64,000 nt of DNA from Lactobacillus taiwanensis DSM 21401 (GCF_001436695.1 NZ_AYZG01000051.1:148211-212210); one strand, 5' to 3'. Shown: positions 17,608-25,797, numbered from the stretch's first letter. Notes: generated by a model from the sequence alone, not told the origin. Translations and numbers: made by a program.

Positions 17608-18241
17608 TTACTAAGCCCCTACTTTTAATTTCTAAAACATTTTTAGCTACTTGAATTTCACTCTGATCATGAGTCACTTGTACAATAGTTGTCCCTTGTC
17701 GATGGACAGATTCAATCAAACGATGAACTATTTCTTTACTTTTTCCATCTAATCCCGTTGTAACTTCATCAAGTAATAGCACTTTGGGTAAGAAGACAAT
17801 ACTTCGAATTAAAGCAACTCTTTGTTTTTCACCGCCTGACAAAGAATTTATTTCTTTATTTAAAAATTCAGCTGGTGAATCTACAATCTTTAATAATGAA
17901 TCTAGCCTGTCTAAATCTACTTCTTTATTTCTGATTTGATAGGGAAAAGGTAAATTATCTTTAACAGTTTTGCCAAAAAGAACCGGCTGCTGAAAGCAGT
18001 ACATTACTTGTCGACGATACTTAATTGGGTCTAATTTTTGAATATCGCTACCATGATAAAAAATAGTGCCCGAACTGGGACTGATTAAGTTCGCAATTAA
18101 TTTTAGAATTGTACTTTTTCCCGCTCCCGATGGACCAATTAAAGTTAAAAAGTCACCATTTTTTATCCCAAAAGATAGATTATTTAAAATAGTTCGTTTT
18201 CCCATTTGATAATCAACGTTTTTCAGTTCAATTATTGTCAT
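17588..18241 (-). CDS. fetA: ABC transporter ATP-binding protein, FetA family
   Basis: This is the ATPase partner of FetB. The 217 residues include Walker A GPSGAGKST (about 37-45), Q-loop CFQQPVLFG, signature LSGGEKQRV, Walker B VLLLDEVTTGLD and the H-loop VTHDQSE. A minimal single-domain ATPase paired with a UPF0014 permease is the FetAB (YbbL/YbbM) arrangement. It overlaps fetB by 20 bases and shares the terminator at 16745-16790. Both parts are intact, in contrast to several other ABC systems in this window. Confidence 0.9.
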   Translation of the reverse strand: MTIIELKNVDYQMGKRTILNNLSFGIKNGDFLTLIGPSGAGKSTILKLIANLISPSSGTIFYHGSDIQKLDPIKYRRQVMYCFQQPVLFGKTVKDNLPFPYQIRNKEVDLDRLDSLLKIVDSPAEFLNKEINSLSGGEKQRVALIRSIVFLPKVLLLDEVTTGLDGKSKEIVHRLIESVHRQGTTIVQVTHDQSEIQVAKNVLEIKSRGLVNEKCNG

Positions 18242-18309
18242 TGATTATTCCTTTAAATCTTTTCTTTCAATTATAGTACTTTTGCATAATCAAGATTTAA
18301 GTGAAAAAG

Positions 18310-18348
18310 CATAAAAAATAAAAGTTTGGAGCTAATTTCCAAACTTTT
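18310..18348 (-). terminator. Terminator after the gene at 18351
   Basis: AAAGTTTGGA pairs with TCCAAACTTT across a short loop at about 18321-18347. An A-rich left flank provides the T-run on the minus strand. Confidence 0.8.
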
Positions 18349-18350
18349 TA

Positions 18351-18737
18351 CTATATTTTCTGTTCAACATCATGAATTTTAACCACTAATACTGCTCGAA
18401 TCCAATCAAATTGTGCTTTCATTTGATCAAAATATGCGCCTTCATTAATAAATTGACCACTACCGTGAATATGATACCCGCGACCCATACCAGCAGTTCC
18501 TTGATAATTATAAGAACCAATCGTAATCGTTAATTCATGCTTAGGATCTTTCTTGAAATCTTGTTCAATTGAATGCATCCCAGCAGCCGGAATCAAAATA
18601 GTATCATCCGCAACCACATTAATATATTGTGACCAAGTATTAACCACACTAGCTGGATTGCCATTGATGGAAATAATCGTTGCTGGTCCTTTATCTTCTA
18701 AAACGTCTAAAAAATCTTCGTTCATTATCTTTGTCAT
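18351..18737 (-). CDS. Pyridoxamine 5'-phosphate oxidase-like FMN-binding protein
   Basis: This 128-residue protein has the split-barrel FMN-binding fold of the PNPOx-like superfamily. These proteins bind FMN or another flavin and reduce small molecules. Sequence features are an N-terminal helix (NEDFLDVLED), a strand pair ending GNPASVVNTWSQYI and the segment ILIPAAGMHSIEQD. A GMGRGYHIHGSGQFI hairpin follows. It lies downstream of the WYL regulator at 18811 on the same strand, 73 bases away. Its upstream gap holds TGACA/TGTCA half-sites like those found at the regulator. True PdxH function is unlikely because the protein is much shorter. Confidence 0.8.
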   Translation of the reverse strand: MTKIMNEDFLDVLEDKGPATIISINGNPASVVNTWSQYINVVADDTILIPAAGMHSIEQDFKKDPKHELTITIGSYNYQGTAGMGRGYHIHGSGQFINEGAYFDQMKAQFDWIRAVLVVKIHDVEQKI

Positions 18738-18783
18738 AAATTCTACCTCCTAAAACCTTTCAGTTTTACTTTATTCCTTAATC

Positions 18784-18800
18784 CTGACAACCTATGTCAG
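18784..18800 (-). promoter_or_regulatory. Inverted repeat over a candidate promoter
   Basis: CTGACA-ACCTA-TGTCAG forms a 6-bp inverted repeat around 5 bases. On the minus strand it contains a TTGTCA -35, with TAAAAC as a -10 about 16 bp on. The TGTCA half-site also occurs in the two sites beside the WYL regulators, which suggests one regulator. This is inference. Confidence 0.4.
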
Positions 18801-18810
18801 AATTAGCAAA

Positions 18811-19743
18811 TTAATATTGCTGAATTATTTCATTTAACTTTTCCAAATATCTATCCTTTAATTCTTTTGGCTTTAATACTTTTACTTCAGAACCCAGAGA
18901 TATCAAATAGTCGACTAAATAATGTAGTTCTTCCTTGTTATATTTACCATTCAGATATATTTTTCCATGCTTATGGTCAATTTGCATGATTGGGTATGAA
19001 TTATACTCAACTTTTTGTTCACCGATTTTGGTTAACTGACATTGATAAGGGATGCAATAATGCTCCCGTTCATATTGCCGGAAGCTATCAAGTAATTGCT
19101 CTTTATTCATCACCGATTGTTTAATATTTAGTAGCTTTACTGTTTCAAATTTATCAAGCCGCAAGACAAACCAACATTTTAAATCCAAATTATAAGCATG
19201 ACAAAACCAATTCCCTGCTTGATAGAATATATCAAGCAACTGCAATTTTTGTTCTTCTTTAATAAACTGAAAATTTCGCGCTAAAATCACGCTATTATTC
19301 AGACAAGCTTTAAGTAGCAAAGTAAAAAAAGGTACTTCATTCAAGCTTGGCTGACTAATATAGTGAACAAATTCTTTTTGAAGACTAATTTGGTTTTGTA
19401 CTTTTTGAGGTAGATTCTTTAGTAATTTAGTCTGAATCTTTTGATATTCATTACTGTATGGCGTTTCACTAAGATTTTTTATTGCCTGTAAAGCGAAAAA
19501 GATAGCGTTGATCTCTTGCGTATTAAAACGGATGGGCAATAGTAACTTACTATTAGTAATGTGATAACCACCACTACGCCCAGTTTCACTATAAAAAGCT
19601 AAGCCTAACTGCTCTAGATCGGTAATATCTCGCAAAGCTGTTCGCTCAGAAATTGCAAATTTTTCTTCTAGTTCTTTTAAATGAAAGATCTTTTTATCGG
19701 TTAAGTATAGTAGTTCTTGATTAAGTCGTTCAGATTTTTTCAT
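18811..19743 (-). CDS. HTH-11/WYL domain transcriptional regulator (YafY/DeoR-like), intact copy
   Basis: This is a ligand-responsive regulator. A winged helix-turn-helix (residues 1-60, with FHLKELEEKFAISERTALRDI) is followed by a WYL-type domain and a C-terminal extension. From the ATG at 19743 there are 310 residues. I prefer that start because the paralogue at 62790-63556 begins at the same MKKSERLNQEL; a TTG at 19776 is possible. It is divergent from a deleted PNPOx-like gene (19830) and upstream of the intact one at 18351. The paralogue has lost part of its C-terminus, so this copy may control both loci. Confidence 0.85.
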   Translation of the reverse strand: MKKSERLNQELLYLTDKKIFHLKELEEKFAISERTALRDITDLEQLGLAFYSETGRSGGYHITNSKLLLPIRFNTQEINAIFFALQAIKNLSETPYSNEYQKIQTKLLKNLPQKVQNQISLQKEFVHYISQPSLNEVPFFTLLLKACLNNSVILARNFQFIKEEQKLQLLDIFYQAGNWFCHAYNLDLKCWFVLRLDKFETVKLLNIKQSVMNKEQLLDSFRQYEREHYCIPYQCQLTKIGEQKVEYNSYPIMQIDHKHGKIYLNGKYNKEELHYLVDYLISLGSEVKVLKPKELKDRYLEKLNEIIQQY

Positions 19744-19760
19744 AGTTGTGCAAGCTTTTC

Positions 19761-19792
19761 TGTCAAAAAATGTCAATCTTCTATTCTATAAT
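19761..19792. promoter_or_regulatory. Candidate regulator site and -10 between divergent genes
   Basis: TGTCA-AAAAA-TGTCA (19761-19775) is a direct repeat with 10-bp periodicity, followed by TATAAT at 19787-19792. A closely similar element (CGTCA-AAAA-TGTCA) occupies the same place at the paralogous locus, 63570-63583. Conservation between otherwise diverged intergenic regions supports a binding site. Confidence 0.55.
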
Positions 19793-19829
19793 AATGCTGA
19801 TAGGCGTTCAGGACAAGGAAGGTCATACT

Positions 19830-20007
19830 ATGGTAGATATTTTAACTAAACAAACCAGCAATCAAAAATTCTCATTTAAATGAAATTTACGTTGACGATG
19901 TTGAGGCAGTAAAAAAAGATTTAGGTGTTTTAGAAATCACGCCTAAAACCGCTAGTTACCTATACCACCAAACTCACCCAATCTTTATGAGAAAGTTTGA
20001 GTTTTAG
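19830..20007 (+). pseudogene. PNPOx-like gene with large internal deletion
   Basis: The frame opens as MVDILTKQTSNQKFSFK and stops. In another frame it resumes with SHLNEIYVDDVEAVKKDLG and runs to a TAG at 20005. The intact relative at 63641 begins MIDILNNHTSNQEF and has YLNEIYADDIEA about 95 residues later. So roughly 270 bp have been lost here, joining the head and tail of the gene. The junction sequence AAAAATTCT is compatible with both flanks, which suggests deletion between short direct repeats. The ribosome site AAGGAAGG is still present. Confidence 0.85.
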
Positions 20008-20065
20008 CAGTTAAATTGATAAGAATAATCAAAATCAATAATTAATTTCAAATTTTATACATAAA

Positions 20066-20113
20066 GAAACATCACAGACTCCAGTATCAATCCACTGAAA
20101 TTTGTGATGTTTC
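20066..20113 (-). terminator. Terminator after an ABC ATPase remnant
   Basis: GAAACATCACA at 20066-20076 pairs with TGTGATGTTTC at 20103-20113 (11 bp, loop of 26). It starts 3 bases after the stop of the remnant at 20116. Confidence 0.65.
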
Positions 20114-20115
20114 GT

Positions 20116-20258
20116 TTATTCTTTTACCAAATGGATTTCACGATCAAATAATTTATGCATCCCTTCATTGAAGTTATGTGCAATAAAAACAATCGTTGCT
20201 TTACTTTTCAGTAAATTCTTTAAAAGAGCCATATAAATATCATTTGACAAAAAAGAAA
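20116..20258 (-). pseudogene. C-terminal scrap of an ABC transporter ATPase
   Basis: The minus strand reads LSNDIYMALLKNLLKSKATI followed by VFIAHNFNEGMHKLFDREIHLVKE and stop. The pattern IVFIAHN followed by D-RE-IHL is the H-loop and last strand of an ABC nucleotide-binding domain fused to a permease. Everything upstream (Walker A, signature, Walker B) is absent. There is no start codon or ribosome site. The terminator at 20066-20113 is retained. It is a leftover of a deleted exporter beside the rib operon. Confidence 0.65.
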
Positions 20259-20292
20259 AACAGCTTTATGCTGAATGAGAATTAAATAAATG

Positions 20293-20396
20293 TTCTTCGA
20301 GGCAGGGTGAAATTCCCGACCGGCGGTAAAGTCCGCAACCCGCGCAAGCGGTTGAACCCTTAATGGTACCGATAGTTATAGTCTAGATGGAAGAAG
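20293..20396 (+). promoter_or_regulatory. FMN riboswitch (RFN element) controlling the rib operon
   Basis: The core GAGGCAGGGTGAAATTCCC, then GACCGGCGGTAAAGTCCGC and the closing GTCTAGATGGAAGAAGGA are the conserved RFN sequence. P1 is formed by TTCTTC (20293-20298) and GAAGAA (20390-20395). When FMN binds, the terminator at 20460-20492 should form. CTTCGAGG at 20295-20302 can pair instead with CCTCGAAG at 20462-20469 in the terminator, giving an antiterminator. The element looks fully intact although two genes it controls are broken. Confidence 0.96.
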
Positions 20397-20459
20397 GATA
20401 ATTTTAATCTACGCTTATTTGCGTACTTGAATTATTTTTTAACTTGCATACTATTTCTG

Positions 20460-20492
20460 AACCTCGAAGTTTAGCTTCGAGGTTCTTTTTTT
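20460..20492 (+). terminator. FMN riboswitch expression-platform terminator
   Basis: AACCTCGAAG and CTTCGAGGTT form a perfect 10-bp stem with a 5-base loop and are followed by seven T residues, 22 bases before the ribD start. Confidence 0.92.
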
Positions 20493-20514
20493 GTTCTGTT
20501 AGGAAGTGATTTAA

Positions 20515-21569
20515 ATGGAAAAAGGCCAATATTATATGAATTTAGCTTTACAAGAAGCTAAAAAAGGACGCTTCCAAACTTGGAAGAATCCTTTGGTTGG
20601 TGCTGTGATTGTCAAAAACGATCAAGTACTAGCTACTGGTCATCATATTCACTATGGTAAAAGCCATGCTGAACATGATGCCATTTCTAAATTAACCCCA
20701 GAACAATTATTTAATTCAACTCTTTATGTCACACTTGAACCTTGCAATCATTATGGCAAACAACCTCCCTGTTCTGACTTGATTGTGCAGAGTAAGATCA
20801 ATCGCGTTGTTATTGCCCAGGTTGACCCACACAAATTGGTAACTGGTAAAGGAATTGCTAAATTAAAAGCAAACGGAGTTGCAGTTATAACTGGTGTTTT
20901 AGCTCATGAAGCTGAAGAACTTAATAGGTTTTATACTTATTTTTATCAAAAGAACCAACCTTGGATTACCGTTAAGCAGTCAGTCTTGATTATCGAGTTA
21001 ACAATCAGGTAAATACTCGCACAGCAATCACTAATCAATCTGTTTACGATCGGGTGCACCGAGAACGAGCAAATTATCAAGCAATTTTAGTTGGTTCTAA
21101 TACAGCCATAGTTGATAATCCTAGCTTGTTAACGACTATTTCAACTGATTATCCGCCAATTAGAATAGTTATTGATCGTCGTGGACGGCTACTGCAACAC
21201 AGAAATCTAAAGCTGTTAACTGATGGACAAGCTCCAACTTGGATATTTACCCGAAATGCTGAACTCCAAAACAGCTTAACCAATGAGCAAGTCAAAGTTT
21301 GGTTAATGAAAACAGATCAACTTTCTGAGATTATTCAAACCTTAACTGAAGAAGGTATTCAATCTGTCTACGTTGAAGGTGGTCCGATATTAGCTAATGC
21401 TTTTATGAATGATGAGTTAGCTAATGAACTAATTGAGTACTTAAGTCCTCATTTTTTAGGTAAAGCTGGAACTGCCGGTATTCTGCCAAGCTGTAAAATA
21501 ATGCTCAAAAATGTAAAATTTGAACAGCTATCAGGTAATTTAAGAATTGCAGGTGAAATTGATGTTTAG
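20515..21569 (+). pseudogene. ribD: Riboflavin biosynthesis deaminase/reductase RibD, frameshifted
   Basis: RibD deaminates and reduces the pyrimidine intermediate of riboflavin synthesis. The deaminase half is intact: HAEHDA (residues about 49-54) and EPCNHYGKQPPC zinc-binding Cys residues. Near 20983 the frame fails. KQSVLIIELTIR ends at 21012, while another frame continues SLDYRVNNQVNTRTAIT into the reductase half with VEGGPILANAF. The frames differ by one missing base. Together they give about 350 residues, the normal RibD size. The reductase half could only be made by reinitiation at 21054. Frameshift is seen; loss of function is inferred. Confidence 0.88.
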
Positions 21570-22158
21570 TGGTTTAGTACGTGGGGATGCAAAAATTGCC
21601 CAAATTGATAAAGATAAAGAAACTATTACGTTAATTGTTAGATGTGCTCCCGATTTTATCAAGGATTTAAAAATTGGCGATTCTATTGCAATTAATGGTA
21701 CTTGCCTAACCACTGAAAGCTTCACCTCTAATACTTTCACAGTCACCATGATGCCGCAAACTTATCAAAAAACAACATTTAAAGATTTGAATGTTGGAGC
21801 GCAGTTAAATGTTGAAAGATCATTACAAGTTGGTCAGCAATTAGAAGGACATATTGTAACTGGCCATGTTGACGACGTTGCCAAGGTAAAAGAAATTAGA
21901 CAAAACAAAAATGCAATCGAAATTTGGTTTAGCTTCCCTGATCGCTTAGAAAAGCAAATTGTGCCACAAGGTAGCATTGCTATTAACGGCGTATCCTTAA
22001 CTGTGATGGATACTAAAGACAATACCTTTTCCGTAGGCTTAATTCCCCATACACAGGATGAAACCAATTTAGCTCAATTAAAAGTTGGTTCAGAAGTTAA
22101 TATTGAAACAGATATTTTAGGTAAATATGTTGTCAAGAACTTAGAAAAGAGAAATTAA
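21562..22158 (+). CDS. ribE: Riboflavin synthase alpha chain
   Basis: This enzyme dismutates two 6,7-dimethyl-8-ribityllumazine molecules to riboflavin. The 198 residues show the two tandem lumazine-binding repeats: MFSGLVRGDAKIAQI...NGTCLTTESF, and LEGHIVTGHVDDVAKV...NGVSLTVMDT. I begin at the ATG at 21562, matching the usual MFTG start, with AGGTGA 6 bases upstream; it overlaps the ribD stop by 8 bases. The gene is intact, although its substrate source RibH is frameshifted. Confidence 0.93.
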   Translation: MFSGLVRGDAKIAQIDKDKETITLIVRCAPDFIKDLKIGDSIAINGTCLTTESFTSNTFTVTMMPQTYQKTTFKDLNVGAQLNVERSLQVGQQLEGHIVTGHVDDVAKVKEIRQNKNAIEIWFSFPDRLEKQIVPQGSIAINGVSLTVMDTKDNTFSVGLIPHTQDETNLAQLKVGSEVNIETDILGKYVVKNLEKRN

Positions 22159-22159
22159 A

Positions 22160-23347
22160 ATGGATGTCAAAAAAATTCAAAACGCAATCAAATGGATGAA
22201 AAATGGTGGTTTAGTAATCGTGGCTGACGATGAAGACCGTGAATCTGAAGGAGACATGATTGGATTAGGCTCAAAAGTTACTCCAGAAAATGTCAACTTT
22301 ATGACCAAACATGCCCGTGGTTTGCTCTGTACACCTGTAAGTAAGGAAATTGCCCAACGATTAAATTTGCACCAAATGGAACAAGATAATACCGATCCAT
22401 ATGGTACGGCTTTTACCATCAGTGTTGATTATAAGACGACCACTACAGGTATTTCTGCCTATGATCGTGCTGCAACAATTAAAGCAATCGCCGATCCTAA
22501 CAGTAAACCAGAAGATTTCTTTAGACCTGGTCACTGTTTCCCACTTGTTGCCAAGGATGATCAAATTAAGCATAGAAATGGTCACACTGAAGCCTCAATT
22601 GCACTAGCCCACTTAGCTGGTGAACCAGAAGTAGCTTATATTTGTGAAGTAATGAAGAGTGATGGACACATGGCACGCCGTCCTCAATTAAGAGAAATTG
22701 CTAAGGAATATCACCTTCCATTCTTAACAATTGCGGAACTACAAGAATACATTAATAGTCAAGCGAGTAGTCGCTCAGACTTTGTAAATCTCCCAACAAA
22801 ATATGGTCACTTTAAGATTAAAAGTTATGGTCACGGCAATGTAGCTTTGATTAAAGGAAAAATCGATTCTTCCAAACCGGTATTAACGCGTGTACATTCT
22901 AAATGTTCAACTGGTGATACCTTTGGTTCTAAACGTTGTGATTGTGGTGCGCAACTTCATACTGCTATGAAAGAAATCGAAAAGAATGGCTCTGGCCTAA
23001 TCATCTATCTCAATCAGGAAGGTCGTGGCATCGGTTTAACTAACAAGTTGCGTGCTTACGCCTTACAAGACCAAGGCCATGACACCTACGAGGCAAATCA
23101 GATGTTAGGCTTTGCACCTGATGAGCGTAATTATGATGTTGCCGCTACAATTTTCAAAGAATTGAAGATCAAAGAAATCAATTTGCTAACTAATAATCCT
23201 GATAAAATTGACCAATTAAACGATTACGGTATTAAGATTAATAAACGTATTCCATTAGAAATTGCACCTAATGATGTTGACCGTTTTTACCTACAAACTA
23301 AGAAAAAGAGATTTCATCATTTATTAGAACTCAAGGAGGCTGAATAA
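22160..23347 (+). CDS. ribBA: Bifunctional DHBP synthase / GTP cyclohydrolase II
   Basis: RibBA makes both precursors of riboflavin: 3,4-dihydroxy-2-butanone-4-phosphate from ribulose-5-phosphate, and the pyrimidine from GTP. The N-terminal DHBP-synthase domain (about 1-200) has DDEDRESEGDMI and RPGHCFPL. The C-terminal GTP cyclohydrolase II domain has the zinc-binding Cys residues of SKCSTGDTFGSKRCDCGAQL and NQEGRGIGLTNKLRAYALQD. Its 395 residues are full length. It starts 1 base after ribE and its stop overlaps the ribH start (TAATG), so translation is coupled throughout. Confidence 0.94.
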   Translation: MDVKKIQNAIKWMKNGGLVIVADDEDRESEGDMIGLGSKVTPENVNFMTKHARGLLCTPVSKEIAQRLNLHQMEQDNTDPYGTAFTISVDYKTTTTGISAYDRAATIKAIADPNSKPEDFFRPGHCFPLVAKDDQIKHRNGHTEASIALAHLAGEPEVAYICEVMKSDGHMARRPQLREIAKEYHLPFLTIAELQEYINSQASSRSDFVNLPTKYGHFKIKSYGHGNVALIKGKIDSSKPVLTRVHSKCSTGDTFGSKRCDCGAQLHTAMKEIEKNGSGLIIYLNQEGRGIGLTNKLRAYALQDQGHDTYEANQMLGFAPDERNYDVAATIFKELKIKEINLLTNNPDKIDQLNDYGIKINKRIPLEIAPNDVDRFYLQTKKKRFHHLLELKEAE

Positions 23348-23809
23348 TGACTGAATATACTGGAAACTTCACTAATACTCATGGAAAAATCGCGATTGTC
23401 GTAGCTAAATTTAATGAAATTGTTACTAAAAATTTGGTTCGCGGTGCTAAAGAAACACTTCATCAATTCGGAATCCAAGACGATGAAATTGATGTCATCT
23501 GGGTACCAGGAGCATTTGAAATAGACTTCACTGCTCAAAAACTAATTAAATCTGATAAATATGCTGGAATTATGACTCTCGGTGCAGTAATCAAGGGGTG
23601 AAACTGATCATTATGCCATGATTATTCAAAACGTAACTAATGCGATTATGCAGATGAATTTACAAGCTAAAATTCCAGTCACTTTTGGTATTTTAACTAC
23701 AGAAAATATTGAACAAGCTTTGCAAAGGGCGGGCTTAAAAGCAGGCAACGAAGGCTCTTCTACTGCCCAAAGTTTACTTGAAATGATCTCCCTCAATGAG
23801 CAATTGTAA
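23347..23809 (+). pseudogene. ribH: Lumazine synthase RibH with +1 frameshift
   Basis: RibH condenses the two riboflavin precursors into lumazine. The first frame ends at LGAVIKG-stop (TGA at 23599). The other frame carries [19 protein letters not shown] through [14 protein letters not shown]. Removing one G from the GGGG run at 23595-23598 restores the canonical GAVIKGETDHYA and a 153-residue protein, the normal size. The catalytic His of the lumazine synthase lies just after the shift, so the truncated product would be inactive. A homopolymer read error cannot be excluded for this lesion alone. Confidence 0.88.
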
Positions 23810-23846
23810 TTACTAACTATTTTATCCAAACACAACTAAGTCCAAC

Positions 23847-23886
23847 AAAAAAACTAGCCATGTTGTAAAAACATGACTAGTTTTTC
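23847..23886. terminator. Bidirectional terminator between rib operon and nox
   Basis: AAAAACTAGCCATGTT and AACATGACTAGTTTTT form a stem with one mismatch and A/T runs on both sides. It can end the rib operon on the plus strand and the NADH oxidase gene on the minus strand. Confidence 0.85.
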
Positions 23887-23915
23887 TTGATAACTTATCT
23901 TTATTAATGACTAAA

Positions 23916-25280
23916 TTAGAATCTTGCCATACCTAAGGCATGTTGTGCAGCTAAGTTAAGCAAACTCCATTGACGATCAAATCCTGGTTGGAAGAAGAAG
24001 TCTTGTTCAGCTAAGTCTTCCAAACGCATCTTATGACTAATTGCTAAAGCTAAAACATTGCCTTGAGCAGTAATATCATACTTGGAAAGTACTGCACCAC
24101 CTAGGATTTGGTGAGTGTATGGATTAAAGGTTAAGCTGACATATACCTTAGGATTATCTGCTTCTGGAACATAAGCTGGACGCATATGGTCTTCGTAGAA
24201 ACTAGTTTGATAATCAATCTTATTTCTAGCAGCTGAGAATTGATTTAATCCAGCTGTAGCAAAGTGATAGTCAAATACACTAAGAGCTGAAGCACCGATA
24301 ACACCCTTGAAGGCACGATCTGGCTTATCTTCGAAGATATGATCAACTACATATTGAGCTTCTCTTCTAGTAGTAGTGGCTAAGGCAATTGGCATTGGTT
24401 TACCAGCTGGAATTGAAAGTGGCAAAATTGCATCTCCAATGGCGTAAACGTCCTTCACATTAGTTCTCAAGTATGGATCAGTCTTAATCCAGCCTCTTTG
24501 ATCTAAGTCAACTACGCCCTTTAGCCAATCAGTGTTAGGTGTTACACCAGCTGAAACGACAACTAGGTCAGCTGGTACATCGCCTTGATCGGTTTTTACG
24601 CTTTCAACTTTTCCATTACCGTTAAAGCCTTCGATCTTGACACCCATCTTCAAGTCCATATTTTTCTTAAAGGTAGGTTCCAAAACATCGAGTAATTCAG
24701 AATTAAGATAGGTTCCTAATGGGCGATCAATCATATCCATTAAGGTTACACGCTTGCCAGCTTTAGCAAATACTTCGCTAGCTTCAGTACCGATATAACC
24801 AGCACCAACAATAGCAACATTTTTAATTGCTGGATCGTTAACAGCACTCATCAACTTAGAAGCCCAGTCACGTCCACGCATCAAATAGATATTCTTGAGA
24901 TCATTACCTGGCACAGGTAAAACTTTAGGAGTTACGCCTGAAGAAAGAATCAACCTATCATATTGGACTTCTTCTTCAGAATTATTAGTTAAGTCCTTAA
25001 CTGTAACAGTCTTATTTTCAGGATGAATAGCAGTTACTTCATGGTTGGCATAAACATGACCGCCCTTCTTTTCAACATCTTCTGGGGCAAAGTTTCTAAC
25101 GTCATCTTCTGCTGTAACTTTATTTTCTAAGTACAATTGCATCCCGCAGGACATAAATGAAATAAAGTCGCCAGCTTCATAAACAGTTACATCTACATCA
25201 TTATATTTATCTAACAGCTCAATTGCTGATTCATGACCACCATGTGAAGCACCAACAATTACAATTTTACGTTTATCCAT
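23916..25280 (-). CDS. FAD-dependent NADH oxidase (Nox / CoA-disulfide reductase family)
   Basis: This flavoprotein oxidises NADH with O2, usually to water in lactobacilli, which regenerates NAD and removes oxygen. The 454 residues have an N-terminal FAD motif IVGASHGGHE (8-17) and the redox-active Cys45 in SFMSCGMQ. A second NAD motif is VAIVGAGYIGTE, the FAD-contact motif is DVYAIGDAI, and a C-terminal dimerisation domain follows. A single Cys at position 45 fits the H2O-forming Nox type rather than H2O2-forming enzymes. It is monocistronic with GGAGG 8 bases upstream and looks intact. Confidence 0.92.
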   Translation of the reverse strand: MDKRKIVIVGASHGGHESAIELLDKYNDVDVTVYEAGDFISFMSCGMQLYLENKVTAEDDVRNFAPEDVEKKGGHVYANHEVTAIHPENKTVTVKDLTNNSEEEVQYDRLILSSGVTPKVLPVPGNDLKNIYLMRGRDWASKLMSAVNDPAIKNVAIVGAGYIGTEASEVFAKAGKRVTLMDMIDRPLGTYLNSELLDVLEPTFKKNMDLKMGVKIEGFNGNGKVESVKTDQGDVPADLVVVSAGVTPNTDWLKGVVDLDQRGWIKTDPYLRTNVKDVYAIGDAILPLSIPAGKPMPIALATTTRREAQYVVDHIFEDKPDRAFKGVIGASALSVFDYHFATAGLNQFSAARNKIDYQTSFYEDHMRPAYVPEADNPKVYVSLTFNPYTHQILGGAVLSKYDITAQGNVLALAISHKMRLEDLAEQDFFFQPGFDRQWSLLNLAAQHALGMARF

Positions 25281-25400
25281 AAAATCCTCCTAACACAATA
25301 GTTTCTTCTTTACAGTTTTAATGGTAACACTTATTATTTAATATCCATCATATTTTGCTCAAAACTAATGAAAAGAAATAAAATTTTGAATAGGAAAATT

Positions 25401-25501
25401 ATGGGAGATTCTAGCGAATTACTCTTATGCTTAGATTCTAATTTCAAGCTAAAACCTGCGAAAAAAGAAAAGAATTTCAAAAATAAATCACATTCTCCCA
25501 T
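25401..25501. repeat. 101-bp element with terminal inverted repeats (MITE-like)
   Basis: ATGGGAGATT at 25401-25410 and ATTCTCCCAT at 25492-25501 are inverted repeats matching 9 of 10 positions. The interior is AT-rich and has smaller internal symmetries (GAAATT/AATTTC). No coding potential is visible and no transposase is near. A small non-autonomous element or a palindromic intergenic repeat is the best reading. A second copy would be needed as proof and none was seen here. Confidence 0.45.
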
Positions 25502-25555
25502 TTTTCTACAAAAATATAGAGCCCCACTATAAAAGCAAAGCTCCATTTTTCATTA

Positions 25556-25759
25556 TCAATCTAAAATATATCGTTTAATCAAATCCACAATCTGTTCATT
25601 CTGCGGCAAACTTGAATGCTGGGCATTTTGAACCAGAAACCGAAATCGTTGTAAATCGTTTAACAACGCCCTGATAAATATATCTACCAGCAAAAACGCT
25701 CCCTGCTGGCACCAACCCATCAGAGTTATAAGTTTCAGTTCCCACCACAAAATAAACAA
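25556..25759 (-). pseudogene. C-terminal remnant of a DUF915-type alpha/beta hydrolase
   Basis: In one frame the minus strand reads VVGTETYNSDGLVPAGSVF and then GRYIYQGVVKRFTTISVSG. In a second frame it reads AQHSSLPQNEQIVDLIKRYI. Together these match the end of secreted DUF915 cell-surface hydrolases, in which the D of SDGLVP and the H of QHSSLPQN belong to the catalytic triad. The N-terminal three quarters are missing and a frameshift lies between the two parts. It is a dead fragment flanked by hairpins. Confidence 0.65.
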
Positions 25760-25760
25760 C

Positions 25761-25797
25761 TAAGTTCTTAGGGAGTTTTACTCTTAGAACTTATTTT
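25761..25797. terminator. Hairpin with T-run
   Basis: TAAGTTCTTAGGGAGT and ACTCTTAGAACTTA pair with one bulge, followed by TTTTT on the plus strand. It probably marks an old gene boundary beside the hydrolase remnant. Confidence 0.55.

Noticed and set aside
20950-21060. Programmed frameshifting in ribD
   Set aside because: No slippery heptamer with a downstream pseudoknot is evident at the junction, and ribH in the same operon is also broken.
25334-25546. 70-codon minus-strand frame
   Set aside because: It spans the MITE-like repeat and a hairpin, and has no ribosome site or similarity to known domains.
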